Source: Tolypocladium sp. Sup5 PDA-1
Lineage: Eukaryota > Ascomycota > Sordariomycetes > Hypocreales > Ophiocordycipitaceae
DNA: 64,000 nucleotides
Direction: 5' to 3'
NCBI GenBank assembly: GCA_000750105.3
Contig: JPHH03000071.1
Location: 92,118-156,117 of the forward strand
This document shows, in pieces, positions 8,921 to 19,201 of the stretch. The notes under the pieces are model-generated. The model did not search any database and was not told the DNA's origin. It saw only the letters and a program-made list of their open reading frames with translations. How positions within the stretch are numbered: the stretch's first letter is position 1; each line of letters opens with the position of its first letter. A program made the translations under genes and the position numbers.

Positions 8921-11650
8921 TCATTTGTACGAGTAGCAACTATGGTCTATCCACTCCCTCAACTGACTAATCGTCGGGCACTCGAGGAAGACCGAACTCT
9001 TCACTTCGATGCCCAGCTCGTTGCGGAACTTCTCCGACAGCACCAGGGACATCAGCGAGTCAACTTCAAGCTGCGCAAAGGTGGCATCGACGGTCAGCTC
9101 GCTCATGTCCAGATTCGTCTCTCGCGCTATGATCTTGATGCACCGTCCAACTATCCCAGTGTCGGTGTCCTCTGATTCGGTGGGTGTGGAAGTGTCAGCA
9201 GTAGAATTACCGCTGATGGCATAGGTAGAGCCATCACTGTCGCTCATGCCATCAACGCCCTTCGTTTGGTCATGACGGAGTGGCCTTGCCGCTGGATGGC
9301 TTGTTTGCACTGTGGTCGGGGCACGGCTGGTGTCGTGATGGGGCTTTTCGTTGGGTATATGGCTGGAGGACACTGCTCCGTTGCTTTGGTGATATGGAGC
9401 GGATGGCGGCTTGCTTGTCTGGGCAGAGATAGCTGGTGCGTGACTCTTTTGCGACGTATGAGCGGCATGGCCACCGGCATTATCAGAGTCAGGAGGTGAG
9501 AATAATCGGCTCATCAACAACCGCGGCACACGACGGAACCGAATCTGGCACAGGACGCCGACAACGACGTCGTCCTGCAAGATATAAACTTCGCCGGCGT
9601 ACATATTCCCGGCTTCTACGGGGAGTGGGAACATGCGGACGTAGCTAGTGTACTTGGCGCCCGGCTCGAGCGGTTTCAACAGGCGGAAGCTATCGCTGCC
9701 CGGCGTGACGTAAAAAAAAATTGCGTGTTGGAAGCATCGCTGCCGTTCATGATCAGACCGGCGAGGTGGCAGACGCTGTCGATCCAGTGCGGTGGCGTGT
9801 GCCATGAACCGTGGCGATCAGGAATGAGAGTGACATTGGCAACACCCTCATACTCATGCATGATCACGTTATCAATGCCGAGGTACCAGTCGGAGTAGTC
9901 AACCGTCTTCTTGAACAACGTATAGGCCAAACGTTCGGAGGTGCGATTGGCCTCACGTCGGCGCCCAAACGCTACAGCGTCTCGATACGCCCCAGAACAA
10001 GGTGAGCCGTGCGGTTCCATTCGGCAGTCCAGGCCTCCGGATTCTCGAAGCGTATCCCGGCTGATGCAAACCACTCAGGGGCTCGCTCACCCGTCTCGTC
10101 ACTGACGTTGTACCATGCTAGTGACATGTACCGCGTATCCAGGTCAAGGCGTGCCTCGAGAGCAAGTGGTTGCGAGCTGCCCTTGACTTTTCTAGCGACT
10201 TGGGCATGCAGGAACTCCAAGTCACAGACGTTCATGTGCACATCCTTGGTGTGCGGCACCAGCTTGCGATAGAGGTATTCACCCCCCGAAAGCGCCATGT
10301 TGGTCCAGATGGACGAAGTGGCCACGCCGCAGTTGTTCATGGTATGTCCGTGTATAGCGGCCCGGAACTCTGGGGCCTACATATCCGACAGGACATGTAG
10401 TGTGGCCGTTGTTTCCTCACTCATCTCGCTCGTAGTCTGATGGATCGTGGACGTCCGCAGCCCGGTTGACGGGCAAGTCGTAGGCGCCTTGGCACTGCCG
10501 GGCGTAATTCCGTACTCGAGGAGGGCCTTGTCGAGCGCCCAGGTACCAATATACGGAATCCAATAATTGGTATCGTTCCAACTATACTTGGGCAAGTTGA
10601 GTAGCGAGTAAGCCTGCTCGTTGGGCCTGAAGTACTCATTCTGGCAAGGCGTGACGCTGCCAGATGTAGCGTGACGAGGCTCTTTGCGACAGTAGAGAGA
10701 TTGTCTTCGTTTCGCCGGCACGACGACGCAATCCTCGACTGCAGAGACAGCTTGCGAATGAAGCCGACGCAGACAGGGTGCGAGCCTAGGTCTACCTATA
10801 TCGTCTTGCCGTCCACCAGACCCAGATCTTGCGCGGCTTCGACGGCGGCAGAAAACCCGACGGTACCGCGAGTTTGGCGGCGAAGATACGTCGCATTGAT
10901 CGTCTTGCCGTCGAAAACGGCCGTTCCGAGCATGGTTGACAGAACAGGGACGCTCGGGGCTTTGAAAGGCAGGTTCTTGGCCAGCTTCTCCATTTCGCCG
11001 ACCACTGCGTCCATCTGACATGTGTGGTAGGCAAACGGGATCTCCAGTGGCACACACTTGTAGCTGTTGGCCTTAAGCACCGTTCTAATGGCCCCGACGT
11101 CGGCCTTAGTTCCACCGAGCACGGTGTCCTCGTGGGTGTTCTGGCAGGACACTTCATATTCGACGTTCGACGTCTCAGAGGCCCTCCTCAGGACTCTCTC
11201 AGTTTCCTCTGGCGAAGCCAGCACCGACATCATCGAGTGGCGGTACGGCGTACAGCGTTCTTCGGTGATCTGAGCACGGCGACCGACAAGATAGAAAACA
11301 TCCGTGGCAGAGAGAACACCAGCGACTGTGAGAGCGGCTTACTCACCGAGACTATGACCTATACCTGCGCTGGGACGGACGCCAAGCAAATTCCAGAAGC
11401 GCGCCAGGGCAATCTCCAGGACTACAATGCTTAGCTGACTGACCACTAGAGACATCATTTTATCGTCTGTGCTGCCAGTAATGGCGGGCACGACGGAGGG
11501 GAAGCCCAGTCGCTGGACGAGCTGGTCAAGCTACAACATTTGCGTGCGGAATCCTGGGAAGTCGTCGAACAGCTCTTGGCGGATGCCTCGATTGGAGGCG
11601 CCCTGGCCAGTGAGGGCGAAGACCACTGATGGGAGGCTGGACGGCACAGT
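8921..11650 (-). pseudogene. non-reducing polyketide synthase relic (AT-PT-ACP)
   Basis: On the minus strand an acyltransferase half (VFALTGQG, GHSLGE at the nucleophile elbow, KCVPLEIPFAYHTCQM, DLGSHPVCVGF) is followed by the linker LLNLPKYSWNDTNYWIPYI. Next come a product-template domain (SSIWTNMALSGGEYLYRKL, LDTRYMSLAWYNVSDETGE, WHTPPHWIDSVCHLAG, TSYVRMFPLP), a long Ser/Thr/Pro linker, and an ACP with the phosphopantetheine-site motif EVDSLMSLVLSEKFRNELGI, ending at 8921. SAT and KS are absent, and no TE follows the ACP. Lesions: TAG 11531-11533, TAA 11339-11341 inside the GHSLGEYAAL motif, TAG 10796-10798 where the family has Trp, frameshift near 10650, TAG 10377-10379, and frameshifts near 9975 and 9720. 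Intact relatives make aromatic polyketides; the PT domain sets the ring-folding pattern. The missing TE is typical of synthases released by a separate metallo-beta-lactamase thioesterase (tetracenomycin/tetracycline-like group), which is not in the window. Confidence 0.92.
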
Positions 11651-11740
11651 TGTACAATAGTCGCGACTTTGTTGTCAATAGATGAGCGGAGAAACTTTTG
11701 TAGACCAGAGACGCTGGAGACGGCGGTGGCGACTCACAGA

Positions 11741-11911
11741 TTATGGTGCATACGCCGGGCGCATGTCATGTATGGCGAGGGGATGGAAGAAGATGTTGTA
11801 CACCATCAATACACTGACAAGGAAGCGTAAGGCGAGGGACTCTGGGAGAAGGCGTGCGACACTCCCTTTGACCAGGAAGTAGTCCACGTTCTCCAAGTAA
11901 CTGGAAGCCAT
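11741..11911 (-). pseudogene. cytochrome P450 N-terminal stub
   Basis: A 56-codon frame starts with ATG at 11909-11911 and ends with TAA at 11741. It has a hydrophobic segment (LALRFLVSVLMVYNIFFHPL) of the kind found at the N-terminus of fungal microsomal P450s, where a membrane anchor is followed by VYNLFFHPL and a proline-rich hinge. The hinge, I-helix, ExxR and heme-binding parts are all absent, and PKS acyltransferase sequence in the same orientation follows within about 100 bp. This looks like a deletion junction joining the head of a P450 gene to the middle of the PKS gene. The P450 call rests only on this short anchor. Confidence 0.5.
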
Positions 11912-12316
11912 GGCTGTGGCGGATCAAGATCAATGGAGGGGGGGAAGAAGCCGGAATGAGCTCCTAAGTAGCACATTGACTTGCAGCAGAAGAGCTTTAT
12001 TAGGAGCCTTGTCGAAAATTCACAGGGCTTATAGAACGTAAATCAGCACAAATTAATGCCTGGTGATTGGTTCCTGCTCGGGTGGGTTACTTGAATCCGT
12101 GGGTGTGTAGGATCAACGGGAGCCGTCCTGCAAAACGCCTCACGCAACAGTATCATCAGGTCTGGGCCACGGGCTTTAACCGCCACCACCAGAATCCGGC
12201 CTATAAAAATGCGGCTGGCTGACTCATTTAGAGAAAACTATAACTTAGGGTTTTACGCATCGAAATGGGCCGTTCGGGGTTGCATCGTGCGGGCTCGACC
12301 TTGCAGCATTTGTCTA
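11912..12316. other. intergenic region up to the LINE target duplication
   Basis: No coding sequence recognised. A TATAAAA-like string occurs near 12201. The region ends with the first copy of the 14-bp target-site duplication (12303-12316). Confidence 0.5.
12303..12316. repeat. LINE target-site duplication, left copy
   Basis: GCAGCATTTGTCTA, identical to 14305-14318. The two copies exactly bracket the LINE, and flanking bases differ on both sides. Confidence 0.9.
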
Positions 12317-14304
12317 TTATTATTATTATTATGACGTTTTACGTCTATGGGTAGCCCGTCGGGGCGAAAGACGCGCTGGGCTAGTAGTACATATAGTGGG
12401 GTCGTCGCGTTCTAGGACGCGCCCCTTGAGAAAAGGAAAAATAAGCCCTATAGGGGGTAGAAAAAGAGGGCCACCTCTGCGCATAGGGTACCTTCTTCCT
12501 TCACCACCTCCGTTCCCACCACTGTTCTCTGCTATCCAGCTTATCGGGGCTTTGTGCGTCGTTTTCTAGGCCTGATCCCCCGTCCGCGGGTTAGAAGGCG
12601 GGGGTGTAAGTCCGCTTCGTGCGTCTGGCGATTTAGTGTTCCACAATGGCGCCATGTCCTATTGTTAGCTATAGGTGAGTGGCCCGGAGACCGCTAACCT
12701 ACTAATCGAAGGGTACGAAAGGAAAAGAAGAGAGAGAGAGAGACTAACCGGCCGAGATAATAAGGAGAAGAGAGAGAGTGTATGCGCCTCGGCGCTATTG
12801 CTGCTGCTGTTGCTTACGCCTGGTACCTAGGATAGACCCGTGTGAAGAACTCTGTTTCCTGGGCTAGGCGTATGTAGCGATCGAATTCCGTGCCTATTAC
12901 CCGTCGGAACGTGTTAGGGGCTGAAGGGGTTAGCTTTAGCCTCTTATTCACGTTAACCTTCCGGCAATAGAGCAGGTAGTTAGGTGATTTCCTCCGCCTG
13001 CACGAGCAGAGGTTATATGAATCTTAGTAGTTAAAGCGTTCGTGGTACGCCGCGAAGTCGCCGTAGGCTATACGGGCCGCTAGTAGGTGATATAGAGAGG
13101 CTCGAGGGACCTAGAGTTCCAGGGGGTAGCGTAGCTAGGCTAGGAGTTCGAGGTCACGATAGTAGAAGGAGGTTATTAGTAAGGCCTATTCCCACTAGCT
13201 ACCGAAGTCGTCCTTGACCTGCTAACGAGCCTATCTTCGTAAGGTAGCGGTCGTTGGCCTAGATACCGCTAGTAGCGGGAGCCTTATGCCGGCTTTCGCT
13301 AGTAGGTTAGCCCTCTCGTTACCTCCGATCCGATAGTAGCCAGGGCACTATCTAACCTATACGCCGTGCCGTCTAGCGAGGCGTTAGAAGCGTAGCGCCT
13401 CGCGCTAGGAGGAGTCGGAGGCTCGGTAGGTGATAGCCCTAATCGCCGCCGTGTTATCGAGGTATACGAAGACTAACTAAGATAGGCCGAGTGCTAGCGC
13501 GGCTTCGAGGCCGGCTAGGGCCCCGACCACTTCGGCGTCGTATACCTCTGCTCGACTAAGCCGCCCAGAGCCATAGGTGGCTTTAGCGCCTTTAGATACC
13601 ATGGTATACCCGTATCCAGTGGCATTGTCCATCTATATGCCGTCTATGAAGACGACTACCGCGTCTGCCGGCAGTGTCTCGTGCCACGCTTGGAAGGCCT
13701 TGGCGGCTTCGTCTTTAGCGAGCCCCTACGTTAGGTCAGGGGCAGGGGGCGCTGGCCCGAGGAGCCTGGGCCGGCTAGAGCCCGGGAGCAGGGAGACTAG
13801 TCGTTCGAACCGGGTCGGCGCCGTCGTCGGTAGTCTTAGGCGTTTAACGTAGCTTGCAGGCGTGCCGCGGCGGGGGGATTTGGTGTGCCTAGAGAGACGG
13901 GGCATAAGAGGGTAGTTCGAGTCTAGCGTGCTAAGGCGAGCCGTAGTCTTTATCCTAGTTAAATCTAGTAAGATATCGATCGGTGCTACGCCGGTTTCGC
14001 GGTGTATTACTAGCGTAGGGGTGGTCTTCCAGACCGGCAAGACTGCCCGTAACCCGACGTTTAGTGCCTTCTGTAGACGGCTAATGTGGGCTTGGATTTG
14101 CGTTGAGACGCTGCTAGCCCTACCGTGCCGGATGCCCGGCTTCGTGCGGCCGGGGTACCAGGTGCAGGCCCCGTAGAGCAAGACCGGCAGCACGCACGCG
14201 GTCAGGGCGGCCCTCGCGGTGGCCGCTGGTGGTCCTCTGCGGGTGTTGCCCAGGCTGCGCAGGAACTCGGCGAGCCTCTTCCCCTTTGCCGCCCAGGTCT
14301 CGAC
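12317..14304 (-). mobile_element. 5'-truncated Tad1-like LINE, RIP-mutated
   Basis: The element lies on the minus strand and ends in an (ATA)n-type 3' tail, seen as TTATTATTA at 12317-12332 on the plus strand. The retained coding part is the C-terminus of ORF2. It starts at the truncation point with WAAKGKRLAEFLRSLGNTRR, then LPVLLYGACTWYPGRTKPG and VLPVWKTTPTLVIHRETG (post-RT region). An RNase H domain follows whose acidic residues can be seen in VVVFIDG, SRAEVYDAEVVGALAGLEAA and FVYLDNTAAIRAI. A Cys-rich segment (LCSCRRRKSPNYLLYC) comes next. Many codons have become TAG (from CAG or TGG), the expected result of C-to-T change at CpA on either strand. Length 1,988 bp; the target duplication marks it as a single insertion truncated during reverse transcription. 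Confidence 0.92.
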
Positions 14305-14318
14305 GCAGCATTTGTCTA
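14305..14318. repeat. LINE target-site duplication, right copy
   Basis: GCAGCATTTGTCTA, identical to 12303-12316; marks the 5' truncation point of the LINE. Confidence 0.9.
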
Positions 14319-14683
14319 GTCGGCATTCGAGGAAATGTCTAGGGTAGCTGGACAGGCAAGCTGGTAGTTGATAACCCGATAAGTTACGACACTGGTGTAT
14401 CCACGGAGGGGAAAGAACTGAAGCTGATTATAATCTGGCTCATTCGGTAGGATATAGTCTTGCGAAAGCGAGGTGCCAATGAGGCATATACGTGGACTTG
14501 TCTATGGTATCTCTATTAAATAAATATAAATAATTCACAACCTATTACTTCCCCGTATTCCATAACCTATAAGGTCTCGACCCCCGACAGTCTTAACAAT
14601 CCTAGACAGTCGTGGCATCATGTAGTGGGCGCTGGACAATCCCATCCTAGCATAGCACACGCTTGCAACCCCCAGTCCGCTGC
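14319..14683. other. intergenic, 3' flank of the MFS gene
   Basis: Contains the 3' untranslated region of the minus-strand transporter. No gene seen. An AT-rich stretch (AATAAATATAAATAATT, about 14518-14534) could serve in 3'-end formation. Confidence 0.5.
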
Positions 14684-16327
14684 TCAACCGGCGGCATACC
14701 TGGACATGGTACGGAGCTTGGGGCCAAAGTGCCAGAAAACAAAAGGCGCCACCCAGCCAATACCCATGCTGATGAATGCCAGCACGCTGGTGCCCCATCC
14801 GTAGCCCAGTGCGCTGTACATGTAGGGAGCGAACAGCGGGAACCCAAAGCCAGCCAAGCTGCGGAGGATGGCGCACGCCGCCATGGCGCTGGCGGCATAG
14901 GTCTGGTAGCTGTCGACAATGTACGTCTGCATGCCCTGCAGACAGGATATGGTGCCCGCGGTGAAGATCAGGGCGCCAATGTTGGGCATGATCCAGTGCG
15001 TGCGCCCGATGCTCCAGCCGTACCAGAAGAGGCCGATGGTGCTGATGACGGAGCCGACGGCGAGGGACGGCATGCGGAACTCGGGCTTGCCGACATCGTT
15101 GTTCCGGGCTTTGAGAGTCTTGTAGATGCGGTCGACAAGCTTGAGGTTGACGAAGAGGCCGACGAAGGAGCCGATGGCAATGGAGAGGTAGTTGAGTCCG
15201 CCGATGCCGGGTTCCATGTGGTAGACCACAGTCCAGATCTCCGGGAATGTCGCAAACATGAGGTAGGTCGTGCCAAACAGGTAGCCCATGTAGATAGCCA
15301 TGCAGAAGACGATGGGCTGCGTTGTAAACAGCCGCACCGGCCGCTCGAAGGCGTGGAGGAGCTTATAAGTGAGTGTCTCAACCTTCTCGTTGATATGCAG
15401 CTTCTCGTTGCCAGTCTCCTTGATCAGGCGGTCGCGTCGCTTCCGCAGGAGCGTGGCCGGGTGACACTCGCGCAGCCAGATGAAGCCGACGGCCTGGACC
15501 CCGACGGCGGCGGCCGAAGTTGACCAGAAGACCCAGCGCCAGGTCGAGTACTGGGCGATGAAACCGCCGGCGATGGGCCCGACGACGGGACCGAGGATCG
15601 GTCCGAGGGTGTAGATTCCCATGGCCTTGCCGCGTTCTTCGGCGCTCCACATGTCGCTGCGAGACAAGTTAGCAAAGGAAGTATTGGTTGGTGTCCTGTT
15701 CGCCTCTTACCTGATGGCACCTCCTCCAATTGCCAGCGGCGCACTGCCACCAATACCCGCAAGAAAGCGGAAAGCAAAGAACTGAGCCTTGGTCTTGGCG
15801 AAACCGCATCCCAAATTCCACGCGAGGTACCACACGTTGCTGACCTGAAGCAGGCGCACGCGGCCGTACAGCTCAGACGCTGGACCAAAGAAGATGGGCC
15901 CGACGGCGTAGGCGAGGATGAAGATGGCGAGAGAGAGGTACACCTCAATCTTGGTGTGCATGCCCAGGCTCTTGCCGAGCTCTTGCATCGCGGGGGCAAT
16001 CATGGCCGACGAGACGGGCGAGATGAAGACGAACAGGGAGACGGCCCAGGTGTTCTTCCATTTCTGGGCTTTAGGCCAGTTCTTGGGGTTCTCTGGATCG
16101 TCTGGTCCGCTCCATGTGACGAGGTTGGGGTCTTTGTTTGTTTCGGCATCGAGGGAGGGATCGGTTTGGATTGGCACCTTGGCTGCCTCGAGGTCTTTGT
16201 CGTTGGCCTGCGTCGGATCGTTGGCGACGTCCTTCTCAGGGAACGGCGCAACCCCCTCGTCGGAGGTGCTTGGGATCTTGTCGCTCATCATGGAATGGAA
16301 CTCAGATCGAATGAGGCGGTTTTGCAT
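14684..16327 (-). CDS. MFS transporter, DHA1-like (12 TM), two exons
   Basis: Exon 1 (16327-15711) and exon 2 (15656-14684) are separated by a 54-nt intron (15657-15710, GTAAGA...CTAAC...GCAG). They give 529 aa with no internal stop. A hydrophilic N-terminus of about 85 residues (NPKNWPKAQKWKNTW) is followed by the first TM block (SLFVFISPVSSAMIAPAM), the motif-A-like loop GPASELYGRVRLLQ, the antiporter-type segment AMGIYTLGPILGPVVGPIAG, a long central cytoplasmic loop, and a second six-helix block. This is the pattern of fungal DHA1 drug:H+ antiporters at the plasma membrane. A later in-frame ATG pair (16286-16291, MMSDK) is an equally plausible start. It is the only clearly intact gene beside the relic cluster and may have been its efflux pump; it could persist because it serves other substrates (inference). 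Confidence 0.93.
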
Positions 16328-16852
16328 GACAGCCAGTATTTGCCTTCATGGCCCCTATGTCTGGACATTTATAATCTTTTGGACTGCCTAATGCGTGCAT
16401 CACGCAGCTAATCGCCGGCCCGCATTTCACTACGGGCCCGGGTCGCCCGTAACGAACCGACGCGCTGTCCAATGGGAGGGTACCATTCTTCGGGCCCGGC
16501 CCCGGGGGAGGGTTATGGGTCCACCCTCCGGGCCCTCGAAACCCGGGGGTTAGTCACGTGCCCATTTTCACGTGATACAACTCACATCCAATGACTATTA
16601 CTAGGCAACTGTCTTGGTCGCGATTTTCGGGGACTTGGCTCCCTCACCCTGGCAATCTTCCAACGCAAAAGTCAGCAATTGCTTTCCACCAGACCGGAGC
16701 ATATCGATGGTATCACGACTGCCATCATGGCTCTCATAATTACCTGAAAGCAAGATAGTCGAACCTCGCCCGACGTTTGCGATCGTTGCTCGACCGCTTT
16801 TGAACCACAATAGTACGACGAGCCGTGGCGAGCCCCAGGCCAACTTGATGAT
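16328..16852. other. divergent promoter region between the MFS and kinase-like genes
   Basis: Separates the minus-strand transporter from the plus-strand kinase-like gene. The half near the transporter is very GC-rich and includes a hairpin; two CACGTG boxes follow (separate entry). No coding sequence was accepted. Confidence 0.6.
16500..16574. promoter_or_regulatory. GC-rich hairpin and two CACGTG boxes
   Basis: The arms CCCGGGGGAGGGT and ACCCTCCGGG (16500-16531) form a stem around TATGGGTCC. Palindromic CACGTG boxes follow at 16555-16560 and 16569-16574, 14 bp apart. CACGTG is the bHLH E-box core known from fungal promoters. Position between two divergent genes suggests a shared control region; no binding factor can be named from sequence. 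Confidence 0.45.
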
Positions 16853-17668
16853 ATGGCACTAAGCTCCTCGCGTACAAACGATACCTTACTTTCTCTTGAC
16901 CCTGGGCCCTCGGATATACTCTACCGAATACAACGAGTCCGCGGAGAATACAGCCGAGTTCTATACGTCACAGTCGCCAATCCTGCTGTCATTCCCGAGG
17001 ACAAACGTACACACGGTCGATCGGCTATCGCAGAGCTCAGCAAGTTGGACAAATGGAGCGATAACTGGACAACTCTCCTTGTTCACAAGGATAATGATGG
17101 GATCTGGTGCGAAGCTGACAAGTTCCGCCCGCACGCACTGCCGAGGGATGTGCTCGATGATTACCCTGCATACGACATATCCCACTTCGAGACTCGCCGT
17201 TCATTCAACCATCGTGTCTCGGAGGTGGTTCATAGTGGACGGGCTTATGTTCTTAAGATCGCCCGGTTTCCACACGAAGTGCCTGCGTTAACCCGAGAGT
17301 TAAAAGCTTACCACAGTCTTGCCGGATCGTCCCTAGCGCCGCAACTAATCGGTTACGCCTTCGAAGACAGTCCGGATCGCATCCTCGGCTTTCTAGTAGA
17401 GTCCATCCATGGGCGTGTCGCTGGTGTTAGTGACTTTGAGTCCTGTCGCGAAGCTCTGCAACAGCTTCACCGGCATCTCATTCATGGCGATCTTTGCAGA
17501 TACAACATCTTGATCACTTCTGTGGGACCCAAATTTATCGACTTCGAGAACTCAATTTTGTCTAGTTCAAAGGACTGGAGCAGAAGGAGGATGGATGCTG
17601 AAATGCAAGGCCTGGCAGGCAAATTGGCCGACAAATCTATAGACGGGCGTCCTTGGAACGGTCAATAG
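16853..17668 (+). CDS. aminoglycoside-phosphotransferase/protein-kinase-like fold protein
   Basis: Single-exon frame of 271 aa. The second half has kinase-fold landmarks: a candidate ATP-site lysine in AYVLKIARF (K135), a catalytic-loop motif LIHGDLCRYNILI (H211, D213, N218) and the metal-binding motif KFIDFE (D230). HGD-x4-N is the form seen in APH and related small-molecule or atypical kinases of fungi. The N-terminal 110 residues have no motif I recognise. Several fungal relatives carry the misleading annotation 'alpha-galactosidase A'. All catalytic residues are present, so an active phosphotransferase is possible, though the substrate is unknown. It faces away from the MFS gene across a shared promoter region. 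Confidence 0.8.
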   Translation: MALSSSRTNDTLLSLDPGPSDILYRIQRVRGEYSRVLYVTVANPAVIPEDKRTHGRSAIAELSKLDKWSDNWTTLLVHKDNDGIWCEADKFRPHALPRDVLDDYPAYDISHFETRRSFNHRVSEVVHSGRAYVLKIARFPHEVPALTRELKAYHSLAGSSLAPQLIGYAFEDSPDRILGFLVESIHGRVAGVSDFESCREALQQLHRHLIHGDLCRYNILITSVGPKFIDFENSILSSSKDWSRRRMDAEMQGLAGKLADKSIDGRPWNGQ

Positions 17669-17743
17669 AATGATTCTCTCCTACAAGTCCGTTTATTCTC
17701 CTTCCAGCAATGCTAATACCTCGCCATGAAGGTCAGAGATGAT

Positions 17744-17935
17744 TCAACCACTAGCTAGACAAGTTCTACACTTGTGTGTAGACTCCTTCACTTCATGGTA
17801 TCCCCATGTCCCACTAGGGCAGCGTATTTCTTCTTTTGTATCATGCGTGGCGCATTTCACAAATTCGCTATTGACGGTATGCCCACATTGATATCGGATC
17901 TGATACTGTGTACACACATGCCTTTGTGGAGGCAT
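17744..17935 (-). CDS. small Cys-rich hypothetical protein
   Basis: The C-terminal 63 codons of a longer minus-strand frame begin at MPPQRHVCTQYQIRYQCGHT and end at 17744. Six cysteines and histidines with spacing such as YQCGHTVNSEFVKCATH and STHKCRTCLASG suggest a small zinc-binding protein of the type common in fungal genomes. The upstream part of the open frame (to 18097) looks non-coding, so the ATG at 17933-17935 is preferred; an upstream intron is possible. Function unknown. Confidence 0.55.
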   Translation of the reverse strand: MPPQRHVCTQYQIRYQCGHTVNSEFVKCATHDTKEEIRCPSGTWGYHEVKESTHKCRTCLASG

Positions 17936-19201
17936 ATCGCGAAGGGTGAGATTGTGTGGTTGCCGTTGATAGGCCTGGAAGGAGTTAGTCCTCAGGAAAT
18001 CGAAAACGAGAATTGTAATACTAAAAGGCTCCAAATCGACAAAGAGATAGCTCTTACCAAGTAATCGGAGTACTGTAAAGTAGTCTCGTGTTTGCAATAA
18101 TCAACTTGACTATAAAGATGAATGTTGGCTGAATGGAATGCGAGTGCGACTGCAGCCTAACTCCCCACACCAGGATGACAGCTTCTGCCTCAGGCAATAA
18201 CAGCGGTGATGGCTACCGTCTATAGCAGTCCCCACTGTTGCCAAAATTCTTATCACTATTCGTAGCCAGTAAGAAAATGAAGAGTTTCGGCGAAGGAGCA
18301 ATATTGAGCCCACGACCCGACGCACCTACCAAGCGACCCTCGGCATGCCGTTGGTACATGAGCGGTGAGGGTGACGAGACCTGCGTCTGTAAATAGCTGA
18401 GACTCGGGCGATTTGGACCAACAGGTGTGGGACGACGGAGTACGAAATACTTGCCCCCCCCTTCGGTCTCGCCTCCTCCTCATTCTCGTTCCATTCTCCC
18501 GAACCTCCTCCTCACTAAATAGGTTGGGCTCGTGGCACGCGACATCCATGAGATATACTAGCCGCCACCCATCACAACAATAGCTCAAGAAATGTCTCAG
18601 ATCTGTTCATTGCGTAGGCTATGAATCCCACCACCAGCAACCAACAGAACAACCGATGCACTCCAGCAGGATGTTTCTACCGCAGAACACGGTGGTTGCA
18701 CGCCTGGAACACGAGGTCTCTTAGTACATACGAAGTACCTGTGCACGTTTAGCCTGCGGGGTGGATACCTCGGGTGAGATGCGCAATGTCTGCTTGAGTG
18801 TTGGATACGGGCTCGGCCAGTCGGTCGAAAGCCGAGCGCTCAGTGCATCCACCCGACAGTATCAAACTGACAGCTATAGACTCATCAGATAGATTTTTTA
18901 ATGTAAAGAGAACTTGATTTCTATCATTCAGAAGAGAGGAATTGGACCTCCTTTTATATCTCTCAATGGTGGGCTTTTCTGTGGCAATAAAGTCTTACAT
19001 ACTTCCATAGTTAAGCTATTATTTATGCTGTACCTCGTATCTCATCCTCGCAGCTACATTAAAACGGAAAGCTCTGTACTTTCATAAGAGCATCTATACC
19101 TAGCATAGAACTGCTTCGTCTTTAGGAAGAGCGACCTACGGCGTTCTTCGGGGCTTTTCGGTTCTGGCTTACAATGGATCGCTGAAAGAGGTGATAACAC
19201 T
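17936..19201. other. intergenic region
   Basis: No gene recognised on either strand. Frames of 70-110 codons (for example 18256-18588) lack any domain or plausible coding pattern. Confidence 0.5.

Noticed and set aside
14663..15523. 286-codon plus-strand frame
   Set aside because: Antisense shadow of MFS transporter exon 2; Gly/Glu/Ala-rich composition without any motif.
18256..18588. 110-codon minus-strand frame as a gene
   Set aside because: No domain, irregular composition and stops on both sides; chance frame.
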